From positions 1-64,000 of the forward strand of contig NZ_QJST01000007.1 of NCBI RefSeq assembly GCF_003226255.1: DNA of 64,000 nt, in the 5' to 3' direction. Below, piece after piece: positions 36,880 through 45,263 of the stretch. Numbering within the stretch: the stretch's first letter is position 1; the number at the start of each line of letters is the position of its first letter. Source of the stretch: Idiomarina fontislapidosi. GTDB lineage: Bacteria > Pseudomonadota > Gammaproteobacteria > Enterobacterales > Alteromonadaceae. Position numbers and translations under genes: made by a program. Under the pieces are notes generated by a model that was not told the DNA's origin, did no database searches, and saw only the letters and a list, made by a program, of their open reading frames with translations.

Positions 36880-38246
36880 AAAAATTAGTCAGTTCTTTAA
36901 TGATTGCAGCAGCAGTCACCCTTTCTGCAGGTACGACTCTCGCTGCTCAAGCACAAGACAACCAGCCAGAAGCAAAGAGCTTAGACGAACTGCTTCAATT
37001 GGTTGAGAAAAATCGTATTTCTTCTCGTCAAATCAGCGAAGAGCGTGAGCAAGAGTTCATGTCAGCGCGTGCTGATAAACAAGCGTTGTTGAACAAAGCT
37101 AAGCAACAGCTGTCGGACGAGCAAGCACGCGGTAAGCGTTTGCAAAACCAATTCTCAGAAAACGAAATCACTTTAGCAAACAAAGAGCAAGAGCTTGAGA
37201 ATGCTAAAGGTACGTTGGGTGAGATGTTCGGTGTTGTACGTGGTGCTGCAACCGAGACTATCGGTCGTATCGCAACGTCAATCGTAAGCGCTCAATACCC
37301 AGGTCGTGAAGACGTCCTTCAGAGCTTGTCTGAAGCGAAAGAGCTTCCTACATTGTCTGAACTTGAAGATCTTTGGACTGCATTGTTAACCGAAATGGTT
37401 CAATCAGGCAAAGTTGTTCAGTTTGACGCAGAAGTATTTAGCTTAGCGGGTGGTTCAGAGCAACGTACTGTAACTCGTGTAGGTGTATTTAACCTGATTT
37501 CAGATGACCAGTACTTGACTTACAACGACTCAACTGAGCAGATTCAGCCGTTAGGTCGTCAACCAGATGGCTTTATCACTAGCCAAGCTGACACCTTCAC
37601 TGATATCGAAAGTGGCTACGGCGGCGTTTACTTAGATCCGTCTAAAGGTCAGATCTTGGGTCTATTGACTCAGAAAGCAACCTTGACTGAGCGTTATCAC
37701 CAAGGTGGCACAGTAGGTTATGTAATCACTGTGGTACTTATCATTGGTTTGATCATCTCAGTATTCAAGCTTGTAACTTTGACTGTTGTTGGTGGCAAGA
37801 TGCGCTCGCAGCTTAAGAACATCGATAACCCTTCAGACAAGAACCCACTGGGTCGCGTATTGAAAGTTTATCATGAGAACAAGACTGCTGATGCTGAAAA
37901 CCTCGAGCTGAAACTTGACGAAGCAATCATGCGTGAGACGCCGAAGATCGAAAGCGGCATCAACGTTGTGAAAATCTTCGCAGCAATCGCACCATTACTT
38001 GGTCTCTTGGGTACTGTTGTGGGTATGATTGGTACGTTCCAATCAATCACATTGTTCGGTACAGGTGACCCGAAAATCATGGCAGGCGACATCTCAATGG
38101 CGTTGGTAACAACAGCTATGGGTCTAATCGCAGCGATTCCATTGATTTTGGCTCACAGTATTGTGGCTTCACGTAGTAAATCAATTGTTCACTTGTTGGA
38201 TGAGCAGGCTGCAGGCATTGTAGCGGCTCACTCGGAGAAGGAGTAA
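36876..38246 (+). CDS. ttpC: TtpC-like ExbB/MotA/TolQ-family protein with periplasmic extension
   Basis: The 456-aa protein combines a signal peptide (about 1-25), a large periplasmic region with a coiled coil (about 40-115), and a C-terminal ExbB/TolQ-type domain with three membrane segments (about 280-302, 362-385, 405-428). The family signature AAIAPLLGLLGTVVGMIGTF and AMGLIAAIPLILAHS are present. This layout is that of TtpC, the extra component required by TonB2 systems in vibrios. The start overlaps the upstream stop as ATGA. Abundant preferred codons suggest strong expression. Confidence 0.88.
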   Translation: MKKLVSSLMIAAAVTLSAGTTLAAQAQDNQPEAKSLDELLQLVEKNRISSRQISEEREQEFMSARADKQALLNKAKQQLSDEQARGKRLQNQFSENEITLANKEQELENAKGTLGEMFGVVRGAATETIGRIATSIVSAQYPGREDVLQSLSEAKELPTLSELEDLWTALLTEMVQSGKVVQFDAEVFSLAGGSEQRTVTRVGVFNLISDDQYLTYNDSTEQIQPLGRQPDGFITSQADTFTDIESGYGGVYLDPSKGQILGLLTQKATLTERYHQGGTVGYVITVVLIIGLIISVFKLVTLTVVGGKMRSQLKNIDNPSDKNPLGRVLKVYHENKTADAENLELKLDEAIMRETPKIESGINVVKIFAAIAPLLGLLGTVVGMIGTFQSITLFGTGDPKIMAGDISMALVTTAMGLIAAIPLILAHSIVASRSKSIVHLLDEQAAGIVAAHSEKE

Positions 38247-38250
38247 GTTC

Positions 38251-38775
38251 ATGCTTTACCTGATGGAACTATGGGAATCTATCAGGGATTTTATTGCGAC
38301 CGGTGGCGACGTGTTATACGTCGTCATGGGGGTACTCTTTCTAATGTGGGTACTGATGATTGAGCGTTATTGGTACTTAACGAGTTCATTCCCGAAACTG
38401 CGTAAAGATATAATCGCACGTTGGGACGCTCGTAAAGATACCACCTCATGGTACGCACATAGAATCCGCGAAGCATGGATTTCCGAAGCGAACGATAAAT
38501 TGAATGCACGTATTCTGTTGATTAAGACTTGCGTTGCACTTTGTCCTCTAGTGGGACTGCTCGGTACAGTAACCGGTATGATTACCGTATTCGAGATCAT
38601 GGCAGTGCAAGGTACCGGTAACCCTCGTCTTATGGCGTCGGGTATCTCGATGGCAACAATTCCGACAATGGCGGGTATGGTTGCAGCGTTATCCGGTATG
38701 TTCTTTGCGACCCGACTCGAGAGTCGTGTACGTCGCGCTAAGCAGAACTTGGTCGACAGTCTGCCACATCACTAA
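38251..38775 (+). CDS. exbB2: ExbB2 proton-channel subunit
   Basis: The 174-aa protein has three membrane segments and the MotA/TolQ/ExbB core ALCPLVGLLGTVTGMITVFE plus ISMATIPTMAGMVAALSGMF. It is a short ExbB of the TonB2 type and lies 4 bases after ttpC. With ExbD2 it forms the inner-membrane motor that uses the proton gradient to energise TonB. Confidence 0.92.
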   Translation: MLYLMELWESIRDFIATGGDVLYVVMGVLFLMWVLMIERYWYLTSSFPKLRKDIIARWDARKDTTSWYAHRIREAWISEANDKLNARILLIKTCVALCPLVGLLGTVTGMITVFEIMAVQGTGNPRLMASGISMATIPTMAGMVAALSGMFFATRLESRVRRAKQNLVDSLPHH

Positions 38776-38787
38776 GAGAGTATTACT

Positions 38788-39189
38788 ATGGCAAGAAATC
38801 GTATTCGTGAAGAGGAAGATGCAGCGATTGACATGACGCCGATGCTGGACATCGTATTCATCATGTTGATCTTCTTCATCGTAACAACCTCTTTCGTTAA
38901 AGAGGCTGGTATTCAGGTGAACAAACCTGAAGCAAACCAGGCCAACAAGGAGCCTTCAGCTAACATCTTTATCGCGATTCGCGATACAGGTGAGGTCTGG
39001 ATGGATAAGCGTCAAGTTGACGTAGAACGCGTGGCAGCAAACCTTGAGCGTATGCTTGCTGAGCAACCTACTGACTTAGTGGTTATTCAGGCAGACAAAA
39101 AAGCTGAGCATGGTCGTGTTGTAGAAGTCATGGACCAGGTTAAGGAAGCGGGTATCGATAAGATATCCATAGCAGCGGAGACTAACTAA
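38788..39189 (+). CDS. exbD2: ExbD2 biopolymer transport protein
   Basis: The 133-aa protein has a short cytoplasmic N-terminus, one membrane helix carrying the essential proton-path aspartate (MTPMLDIVFIMLIFF, D21), and a periplasmic domain with the QADKKAEHGRVVEVMD segment typical of ExbD. AGAGAG precedes the ATG. It is placed between exbB2 and tonB2. Confidence 0.94.
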   Translation: MARNRIREEEDAAIDMTPMLDIVFIMLIFFIVTTSFVKEAGIQVNKPEANQANKEPSANIFIAIRDTGEVWMDKRQVDVERVAANLERMLAEQPTDLVVIQADKKAEHGRVVEVMDQVKEAGIDKISIAAETN

Positions 39190-39190
39190 T

Positions 39191-39805
39191 ATGGTGCGCT
39201 TTTTAGTATCTTTAATACTAGGTGCGGCCGTTACGTTTGCTTTGTTTGCTTTTATGGCTTACTTAATCGGTGGGGGGGCTAAGAGTAACGAAGCTCCGCC
39301 TCCCACTCCGGTCATTGACATCGTAACGTCGCCGCCAGAGTCCGACGTTCAAGAGCGCCGGAGAACACCTCCGCCGCCGCCACCGCCGCCTCAGGCTCCG
39401 CCTGAGACGCCGCAATCTGAACCTGACACGTCAGATGCAGGTGGTATGAATATGAACATGGGCTTCGACGTCGATGTAGGTGGTGCTGACACTGGTTTGT
39501 CAGGCCCCGGCAACTTGTTAAATCAAGATGGTGACGCTACGCCAATCGTTCGAATTGAACCTCGTTATCCACCGTCAGCTGCCCGTAATGGCACCGAAGG
39601 TTGGGTTCAACTGAGATTCACTATCGACGAGCAAGGTGGTGTGACCGACGTTGAAGTAATTGACTCAGAACCTCGTCGAGTGTTCGACCGTGAAGCACGC
39701 CGCGCATTATTGCGTTGGAAGTATAAGCCGAAGGTCGTAGATGGTACGCCTGTTCGTCAGGAAGGTATGACTGTTCAGCTCGACTTCAACATGGATGGGC
39801 AATAA
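39191..39805 (+). CDS. tonB2: TonB2 energy transducer
   Basis: The 204-aa protein has an N-terminal anchor (about 4-27), a Pro-rich periplasmic linker including eight consecutive prolines (about 60-67), a Gly/Met/Asp linker, and a C-terminal TonB domain (about 115-204) with RIEPRYPPSAARNGTEGWVQ and WKYKPKVVDG. It contacts the TonB box of outer-membrane receptors. The start is one base after exbD2. A run of seven Gs (39272-39278) and repeated CCG triplets in the linker are possible slippage sites. Confidence 0.94.
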   Translation: MVRFLVSLILGAAVTFALFAFMAYLIGGGAKSNEAPPPTPVIDIVTSPPESDVQERRRTPPPPPPPPQAPPETPQSEPDTSDAGGMNMNMGFDVDVGGADTGLSGPGNLLNQDGDATPIVRIEPRYPPSAARNGTEGWVQLRFTIDEQGGVTDVEVIDSEPRRVFDREARRALLRWKYKPKVVDGTPVRQEGMTVQLDFNMDGQ

Positions 39806-39808
39806 GAA

Positions 39809-41101
39809 ATGAAAACTGTAATGAAGACATTTGTTACTGCCCTTGCTTTTGGCTTGGTTGTAGCTACCGCTCCGGTAGCTGCACAAGACCTTGGTCTTGA
39901 CTTGCCGAGTAAAGAAACCGTTGAAGCGCAGAAGAAAGCTCGCAAGAACCAAGTCGCGTCTCAACGCGTTGGTCGAGCGATCATGGATGCGTTCGAGTTG
40001 TATGAGCAAGAGCAGTTGCAAGAAGCAATCAGCCTTCTTGAGGAAGAATTGCCCGATGCAGAAGGTTATGACCGTGCTTATTTGAGCCGCTTTCTAGGTA
40101 CATTGTATGCGCAAGCAGAACGTACTGACGAAGCATTGCCGATGTTGAAAAACGCGGCAGACCAAGATGTTCTTGGTTGGAACGACCAAGCGGCCGTGCT
40201 CAAATTGGTAGGTCAGTTAAGCCTTCAAGTCGAGAAGTACTCACAATCAGTTGAATATTTAAAGAAATGGTTTGAGTTCACCGGCGAGATGGATCCTCAG
40301 GCGTTGTTCTATGTAGCTAACGCTTATTATCAACAGAAAGAGTTCGCTGAAATCGTACCTTTCGCACAAGCGGCATTGAAGTATGCGGATGAGCCTAAAA
40401 AGGACTACTACACGCTACTGATGGCCTCTTACTTTGAGCGTAAGATGTACGATAAAGCCATCGCTACAATTGAAGAAGGCTTAAACGTACTGCCGGAAAC
40501 AATTGCATGGTGGCCGCAACTTGCACAAATGTACATGCTTAAGGAAAACCTGCCTAAAGCATTACAAACGATGGAAGTTGCATACTTAGCGGGTTATTTA
40601 AAAGAGGAAAACCAATTTAAATTGTTGGTTCAACTCTACGATAATGAGGGTATTCCTTACAAAGCCGCGACAACAATGCTTAAACACATTGAGTCAGGCG
40701 ATGTTGAGGGTACAGCTAAGAACTACTCGACAGCAGCAAATAGTTTCCACCGCGCTAAAGAACTCTCTGATGCAGCGAAGTGGTACGGTAAAGCTGCTGA
40801 GCTTACGGATGACCGTGACGACAAGGGCGAGTATTTGCGCAAGCAAGGTAACTTGTTGGTTCAGAACGAACAGTACGTAGCTGCGACCACACCGCTTAAA
40901 AACGCATTGGATTTAGCGGAAGGCGATGACAAGGGTCGTATCTATATGTCACTAGCAGAAGCTTTCTTCTACGGTGGCGACTATCGTCAGGCATTAACGT
41001 ATGTAAACGAAGCGGCTAAATTTGACAACCAACGTCGTAGTGCACGTAGCTGGAAAGGTTATATCCAGTCAACGGCTAAACGCAAAGGTGTTGATCTATA
41101 A
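39809..41101 (+). CDS. TPR-repeat periplasmic protein of the TonB2 cluster
   Basis: The 430-aa protein has a signal peptide (about 1-26, PVAAQ) and then tetratricopeptide repeats through most of its length (for example FYVANAYYQQKEFAEIVPFA, and repeats around 340-400). It is the last gene of the operon, 3 bases after tonB2, where a TPR protein is standard in TonB2 clusters. It is probably a scaffold for the complex; the precise partner is unknown. A strong terminator follows at 41119. Confidence 0.88.
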   Translation: MKTVMKTFVTALAFGLVVATAPVAAQDLGLDLPSKETVEAQKKARKNQVASQRVGRAIMDAFELYEQEQLQEAISLLEEELPDAEGYDRAYLSRFLGTLYAQAERTDEALPMLKNAADQDVLGWNDQAAVLKLVGQLSLQVEKYSQSVEYLKKWFEFTGEMDPQALFYVANAYYQQKEFAEIVPFAQAALKYADEPKKDYYTLLMASYFERKMYDKAIATIEEGLNVLPETIAWWPQLAQMYMLKENLPKALQTMEVAYLAGYLKEENQFKLLVQLYDNEGIPYKAATTMLKHIESGDVEGTAKNYSTAANSFHRAKELSDAAKWYGKAAELTDDRDDKGEYLRKQGNLLVQNEQYVAATTPLKNALDLAEGDDKGRIYMSLAEAFFYGGDYRQALTYVNEAAKFDNQRRSARSWKGYIQSTAKRKGVDL

Positions 41102-41118
41102 AGCGAATGCTTTGCTAA

Positions 41119-41145
41119 AGCCCCGCTCAAGCGGGGCTTTTTTTT
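41119..41145 (+). terminator. Terminator of the TonB2 operon
   Basis: An 8-bp GC-rich stem (AGCCCCGC at 41119-41126, GCGGGGCT at 41131-41138) with a TCAA tetraloop is followed by eight Ts (41138-41145). It lies 17 bases after the TPR-gene stop. Confidence 0.95.
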
Positions 41146-41228
41146 GCCTTTAATTTACAACGTCTCGTACTTTTATAACGGCCTGTTTTCGAGTATGATC
41201 TGCGTCGACTTTTTACGGAGGAATTCTC

Positions 41229-41351
41229 ATGGGCAGTAACAATTACAAAGATCCTTCAAGCGGTAAATTTCTGCTTATCGCTGTTTTACTCTTCGTGTTT
41301 GCGGGATGTCTCCCACTTGTTTTGCGCTTTGTCCAATTAATTAGCGCATAA
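41229..41351 (+). CDS. Small 40-residue membrane protein, unknown function
   Basis: An ATG at 41229 with a strong Shine-Dalgarno (ACGGAGGA, 6 bases upstream) opens a 40-codon gene. The product begins MGSNNYKDPSSGKF and continues into one hydrophobic helix (about 15-36) with a Cys-Leu-Pro in its middle. It sits between the TonB2 terminator and the CheY-like gene, with a possible -10 TATGAT at 41194-41199. The excellent ribosome site, clean codons and isolated position support a real gene. I do not recognise a function; a single-pass inner-membrane miniprotein is the reading. Confidence 0.7.
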   Translation: MGSNNYKDPSSGKFLLIAVLLFVFAGCLPLVLRFVQLISA

Positions 41352-41386
41352 GCGAAACGTGCGTTCTGCACAAGGACTTTAATGTT

Positions 41387-41764
41387 ATGACAATTTCAAC
41401 GCTCGTGGTCGACGACAACGCCAACACACGAGCTGATATCGCAAGTAGCTTGTCTCACTTGGATATCAATTTGGTGTTTGCGAACGACGGACTTGACGGT
41501 TTAAAGCAGGCCAAAGAAGGCGTCTTTGATTTGATGATCGTCGATCATAAAATGCCACTCATGGATGGTCTCACATTACTCAAAAATCTACGTCAGCTCG
41601 AGCACTATCATTACACACCGATACTGTTTGTTACGACGCAAGATGTCACTGAGATTGAGCCGATAGCACTGAAAAATGGTGCCACCCGTTGCTTAAGTAA
41701 ACCGCTTGAATCGGAATTCTTGAGCGATGTTGTAACTTACTATACTAAGCGTTCCGTTGCTTAA
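41387..41764 (+). CDS. CheY-like single-domain response regulator
   Basis: The 125-aa protein is a lone receiver domain: acidic pair D9/D10, phospho-acceptor D53 (MIVDHKMPLMDG), switch Thr (T83/T84 in FVTTQD) and K105 in CLSKPLE. No output domain and no adjacent kinase gene exist. It could act in chemotaxis, in a phosphorelay or by binding a partner. AAGGA lies 10 bases before the ATG. It precedes apt by 8 bases, but a functional link is not evident. Confidence 0.88.
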   Translation: MTISTLVVDDNANTRADIASSLSHLDINLVFANDGLDGLKQAKEGVFDLMIVDHKMPLMDGLTLLKNLRQLEHYHYTPILFVTTQDVTEIEPIALKNGATRCLSKPLESEFLSDVVTYYTKRSVA

Positions 41765-41772
41765 GGATATCT

Positions 41773-42303
41773 ATGGATTTGATAAATACTATCCGAGATA
41801 GCATTCGAGCGATTCCAGACTACCCCAAACCTGGAATTATATTTCGAGACATTTCACCGTTACTTCAATCTGCGACGGCGTTTAACGCAACCATCGAAGC
41901 TTTTGCACAGCGTTACGAGGCCGAAGGCATTGACCAGATTGCAGCGGTCGAAGCACGCGGCTTTATTTTTGGTGCTGCACTCGCGCAGCGACTGGGATGC
42001 GGTCTCACATTATTGCGCAAACCGGGAAAATTGCCGGGACCGGTTGTGACAGAGCGCTATGCGTTAGAGTACGGTGAAGATTCACTTGAGTTGCAGGAAA
42101 CAGCATTTACGCAACCGCAACGTGTTGTATTGATTGATGACTTGCTAGCGACCGGTGGCACCGTTGCCGCGGCTGCTAAACTTTTGTCTCGCACACAAGC
42201 AGAACTGGTTGAAGCCGCATTTGTTATCACACTTGATGACCTGCCAGGTGAACAAAAATTGCGAGAACTCGGCATATCGTGCTATACCTTGTGTCGTTTC
42301 TAA
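41773..42303 (+). CDS. apt: Adenine phosphoribosyltransferase
   Basis: The 176-aa enzyme salvages adenine with PRPP to form AMP. The PRPP-binding motif VVLIDDLLATGGT, the IAAVEARGFIFGAALAQRLG loop and the N-terminal IPDYPKPGIIFRDISPLL are classic. It lies 18 bases before dnaX, the same apt-dnaX order as E. coli. Confidence 0.96.
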   Translation: MDLINTIRDSIRAIPDYPKPGIIFRDISPLLQSATAFNATIEAFAQRYEAEGIDQIAAVEARGFIFGAALAQRLGCGLTLLRKPGKLPGPVVTERYALEYGEDSLELQETAFTQPQRVVLIDDLLATGGTVAAAAKLLSRTQAELVEAAFVITLDDLPGEQKLRELGISCYTLCRF

Positions 42304-42321
42304 TCAAATAAGAGGCTGTTA

Positions 42322-44226
42322 ATGGCTTATCAAGTGCTTGCGAGAAAATGGCGTCCGATGCAGTTTGACCAGGTCGTCGGTCAACAGCATGTGTTGGAGC
42401 CTTTATTTCATGCGCTTGAGCAACAGCGTTTACATCACGCCTACTTATTTACTGGTACGCGCGGTGTGGGAAAGACAACCATTGCGCGTATCCTCGCTAA
42501 GGCACTCAATTGCGAACAAGGTGTGAGCGCGCACCCCTGTGGTGAATGTCAAAGCTGCCAAGAAATTGAACAAGGCCGATTTGTCGATCTGATAGAGGTC
42601 GATGCTGCATCACGTACAAAAGTCGAAGATACACGTGAATTGCTGGATAATGTCCAATATCGTCCAACCCGTGGTCGCTACAAAGTGTACTTAATCGATG
42701 AAGTACACATGTTGTCGCGTCACAGTTTTAATGCGTTATTAAAAACGCTCGAAGAACCGCCCGAACATGTAAAATTCCTGCTCGCTACAACCGATCCTCA
42801 GAAATTACCTATTACCGTTGTCTCGCGATGCTTGCAGTTTAATTTACGCGCGCTCGATCGCGAGCAAATTGTCGGTCAACTCGCTCACGTACTAGGCCAA
42901 GAAAAAGTCGTATACGATAAGCAGGCACTTACATTGCTCGCGCAATCGGCCAAAGGAAGTATGCGTGATGCGTTGAGTTTAACTGATCAAGCAATCGCGC
43001 AAGGACAAGGCGAGGTTAAAACTGATTCAGTGCAACGCATGTTGGGTCACCTTGCAGATGCGCGAGTACACCCGTTGCTCGATGCGCTCGCCGATGGTGA
43101 TAATGGGACGGTCTTTGCTAAGTATGAAGAACTTAAGGGGCTGGTACCCGATCCGTTGATGATTCTTAATGAGCTCCAGCGTGTCATTCACCGCCTAGCA
43201 TTAGTTCAACAGATTCCTGCAATGATGGGCGCTGAAGATAAAACTAAAACAACTCAGACTCTTTTGCGCAAACTGCCTGCCGAAGTACTGCAGCTCTATT
43301 ATCGGATAATTATCGAAGGCAAAAAGGAAGCGCCTTTCGCCGTTGATCCGCAAAGTGCCGTTGAAATGACGTTGCTACGATTGTTGTCTTTCACCTTTGC
43401 GAGCGGTGACGCTCATTCAGATATGGACGAACAGCCGCCAACATCCGAACTCGATATGATGGCAGCGCAGGATGAGTCGGCGCCAGAGCCCTCCGAACCG
43501 GCACCAACATCAGTCGCATACGATCAGCAAGATGATGTAGACCCAGTTGATGATGAGGCGACTTTGATAGCTCAGCAACGCGATATCGAAGCGCAAGCTG
43601 AACAGCAGCGCCCGACTGCTTCTCCTGACGATAGTCTGACATCACTACTGAATATGCGACAGGATTTGTCAGGCAATAGTCAGCAGACTGAAAAAAAAAA
43701 TTCTGAAATAGACGTTGAAACAGCTGCGGATGAACCTCATTTAGTAAGTCAGGAACAGCCGAAAGCGACGCTCAATACAGCGGGTAAAGTCGCAACCAAT
43801 TTAGCCGAGATACAGCAAAAGTTTGACGGTTCGACACGACGCGCAGCGGATGTCGACAGTTGGTCTGCATTAGTAGACGCAACCGATGTGCAAGGGTTAA
43901 CGCGGCAACTGTTGTTAAACTCGGTTTTAGAGAAAGTGGGGCATCAGCAATGGTGTATTTGGGTCACCGAAGAGCAACAGAGTTTGCTGAGTGAAAAAAC
44001 GGTTACATTGGCACGACAGGCGTTAGCAGATGTGTTATCTGCGCAAGGCGAGTATAGCTTTAATATTGGCTCACAGCAGATGGTGACACCGCTGCTAATA
44101 CAGCAGGCAATTGATCAGTACCGATTAGAGCAGGCTAAGCAGTGGCTAAAGACTGATACAGGCTTTAACGAATTAGTAAATACATTTGAAGCGGTGATCG
44201 ACGAAACGTCTATCAGCGCACGATAA
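42322..44226 (+). CDS. dnaX: DNA polymerase III tau (and probably gamma) subunit
   Basis: The 634-aa full product is tau, the clamp-loader ATPase that ties the polymerase cores together. Seen in order are Walker A GTRGVGKTT (45-53), the zinc cysteines C64, C73, C76 and C79, Walker B LIDEVHML, the sensor motif VVSRCLQF, domain III to about 370, an acidic Gln/Asp/Glu-rich linker (about 370-500), and a C-terminal tau-specific domain. An A10 tract at codons 457-460 could yield a gamma-like product of about 461 aa. It is followed by ybaB and recR, the conserved order. Confidence 0.97.
   Translation: MAYQVLARKWRPMQFDQVVGQQHVLEPLFHALEQQRLHHAYLFTGTRGVGKTTIARILAKALNCEQGVSAHPCGECQSCQEIEQGRFVDLIEVDAASRTKVEDTRELLDNVQYRPTRGRYKVYLIDEVHMLSRHSFNALLKTLEEPPEHVKFLLATTDPQKLPITVVSRCLQFNLRALDREQIVGQLAHVLGQEKVVYDKQALTLLAQSAKGSMRDALSLTDQAIAQGQGEVKTDSVQRMLGHLADARVHPLLDALADGDNGTVFAKYEELKGLVPDPLMILNELQRVIHRLALVQQIPAMMGAEDKTKTTQTLLRKLPAEVLQLYYRIIIEGKKEAPFAVDPQSAVEMTLLRLLSFTFASGDAHSDMDEQPPTSELDMMAAQDESAPEPSEPAPTSVAYDQQDDVDPVDDEATLIAQQRDIEAQAEQQRPTASPDDSLTSLLNMRQDLSGNSQQTEKKNSEIDVETAADEPHLVSQEQPKATLNTAGKVATNLAEIQQKFDGSTRRAADVDSWSALVDATDVQGLTRQLLLNSVLEKVGHQQWCIWVTEEQQSLLSEKTVTLARQALADVLSAQGEYSFNIGSQQMVTPLLIQQAIDQYRLEQAKQWLKTDTGFNELVNTFEAVIDETSISAR
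43691..43711 (+). other. A10 slippery tract in dnaX with stops in both other frames
   Basis: Ten consecutive As (43691-43700) in codons GAA AAA AAA AAT are followed by TTCTGAAATAG. A one-base backward shift (or one extra A in the mRNA) gives KKKF then TGA at 43704-43706. A one-base forward shift (or one missing A) gives ILK then TAG at 43709-43711. A truncated product of about 461 residues with domains I-III would result, as for gamma in E. coli (ribosomal frameshift) and Thermus (transcript slippage on A9). Confidence 0.75.
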
Positions 44227-44250
44227 AATTTAGCAATAGAGGATATGGCC

Positions 44251-44577
44251 ATGTTTAAAGGTGGTATGGGAAATATGATGAAGCAGGCGCAGCAAATGCA
44301 AGAGCGCATGCAACAAGCTCAAAAAGAGATCGCTGAGCTAGAAGTCACCGGTGAATCAGGCGCTGGTTTGGTTAAAATTACTATGTTGGGCAATCACAAC
44401 ATCAAGCGAGTTGAGATTGATGAGAGCCTAATGGACGACGATAAAGAAATGCTTGAAGACTTGATCGCCGCCGCAACCAATGACGCTGTTCGTCGTGTCG
44501 AAGAGACCAGCAAAGAGCGTATGGCTGACATTACCGGTGGTATGGGCTTACCTCCTGGTTTTAAGATGCCATTTTAA
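44251..44577 (+). CDS. ybaB: YbaB/EbfC-family nucleoid-associated protein
   Basis: The 108-aa protein is nearly collinear with E. coli Yba[39 protein letters not shown], and PPGFKMPF at the C-terminus. It forms a DNA-binding dimer of tweezers shape. The ATG at 44251 fits the family start MFG/MFK and gives a better distance to GAGGAT than the ATG at 44245. It sits between dnaX and recR, 9 bases before recR. Confidence 0.95.
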   Translation: MFKGGMGNMMKQAQQMQERMQQAQKEIAELEVTGESGAGLVKITMLGNHNIKRVEIDESLMDDDKEMLEDLIAAATNDAVRRVEETSKERMADITGGMGLPPGFKMPF

Positions 44578-44586
44578 GCGACCCTT

Positions 44587-45195
44587 ATGAGCGAAGGAAT
44601 CAGCCCTGCGATTGACCGTCTAGTAGACGACTTAAAACGTCTACCCGGAGTAGGTAAGAAAACCGCGCAACGTATGGCGTTTTATTTATTGGAGCGCGAT
44701 CGCGAGGGTGCACAGCGCTTGGCTGATTCCCTACATCACGCTGTTGAGCGTGTGGGTCATTGTAAACAGTGTAGAACCTTGACAGAGGAACCTCTGTGCC
44801 GCATTTGCGCAAATCCAGCGCGCAGTGAACAGGGCACCTTATGTGTTGTCGAGACACCTGCCGATGTCCTCGCAATCGAACAAACCTCGCAGTTTAAAGG
44901 GCGTTATTTTGTGTTAATGGGTCACTTGTCGCCGTTAGATGGCATCGGACCTGAAGATATTGGCTTAGATGAACTCGAAGCACAGCTCAAAAGCGCTGTG
45001 ATTGAAGAAATCATTTTAGCGACTAATCCTACCGTTGAAGGCGACGCCACGGCTCACTACATAGCCGATATCGCCGAATCTCTTAATGTAAATACATCGC
45101 GTATAGCGCACGGTGTGCCCGTCGGTGGCGAGCTTGGTTATGTTGACCAGGCAACACTTGGACATGCGTTCACGGGACGTAAAAAGTTTGGTTAA
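44587..45195 (+). CDS. recR: RecR recombination mediator protein
   Basis: The 202-aa protein has an N-terminal helix-hairpin-helix ([15 protein letters not shown]), the zinc finger C59-C62-C71-C74, a Toprim domain (about 83-177, [12 protein letters not shown]) and a C-terminal Walker-B-like segment. With RecO (and RecF) it loads RecA on SSB-coated gaps. The length equals that of E. coli RecR (201). It ends 3 bases before the sigma-32 promoter of htpG. Confidence 0.97.
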   Translation: MSEGISPAIDRLVDDLKRLPGVGKKTAQRMAFYLLERDREGAQRLADSLHHAVERVGHCKQCRTLTEEPLCRICANPARSEQGTLCVVETPADVLAIEQTSQFKGRYFVLMGHLSPLDGIGPEDIGLDELEAQLKSAVIEEIILATNPTVEGDATAHYIADIAESLNVNTSRIAHGVPVGGELGYVDQATLGHAFTGRKKFG

Positions 45196-45197
45196 CG

Positions 45198-45225
45198 CTT
45201 GAAATCGCCTACATCGCCCCCATTT
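45198..45225 (+). promoter_or_regulatory. Sigma-32 heat-shock promoter of htpG
   Basis: CTTGAAA (45198-45204), a 13-bp spacer, then CCCCATTT (45218-45225) matches the RpoH consensus CTTGAAA-N(11-16)-CCCCATNT at every specified base. The leader to the htpG ATG would be about 30 nt. It begins just after the recR stop codon. Confidence 0.93.
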
Positions 45226-45263
45226 CTGACATGAATAGGTGGTTGAAGTAGGAGAACACAATT

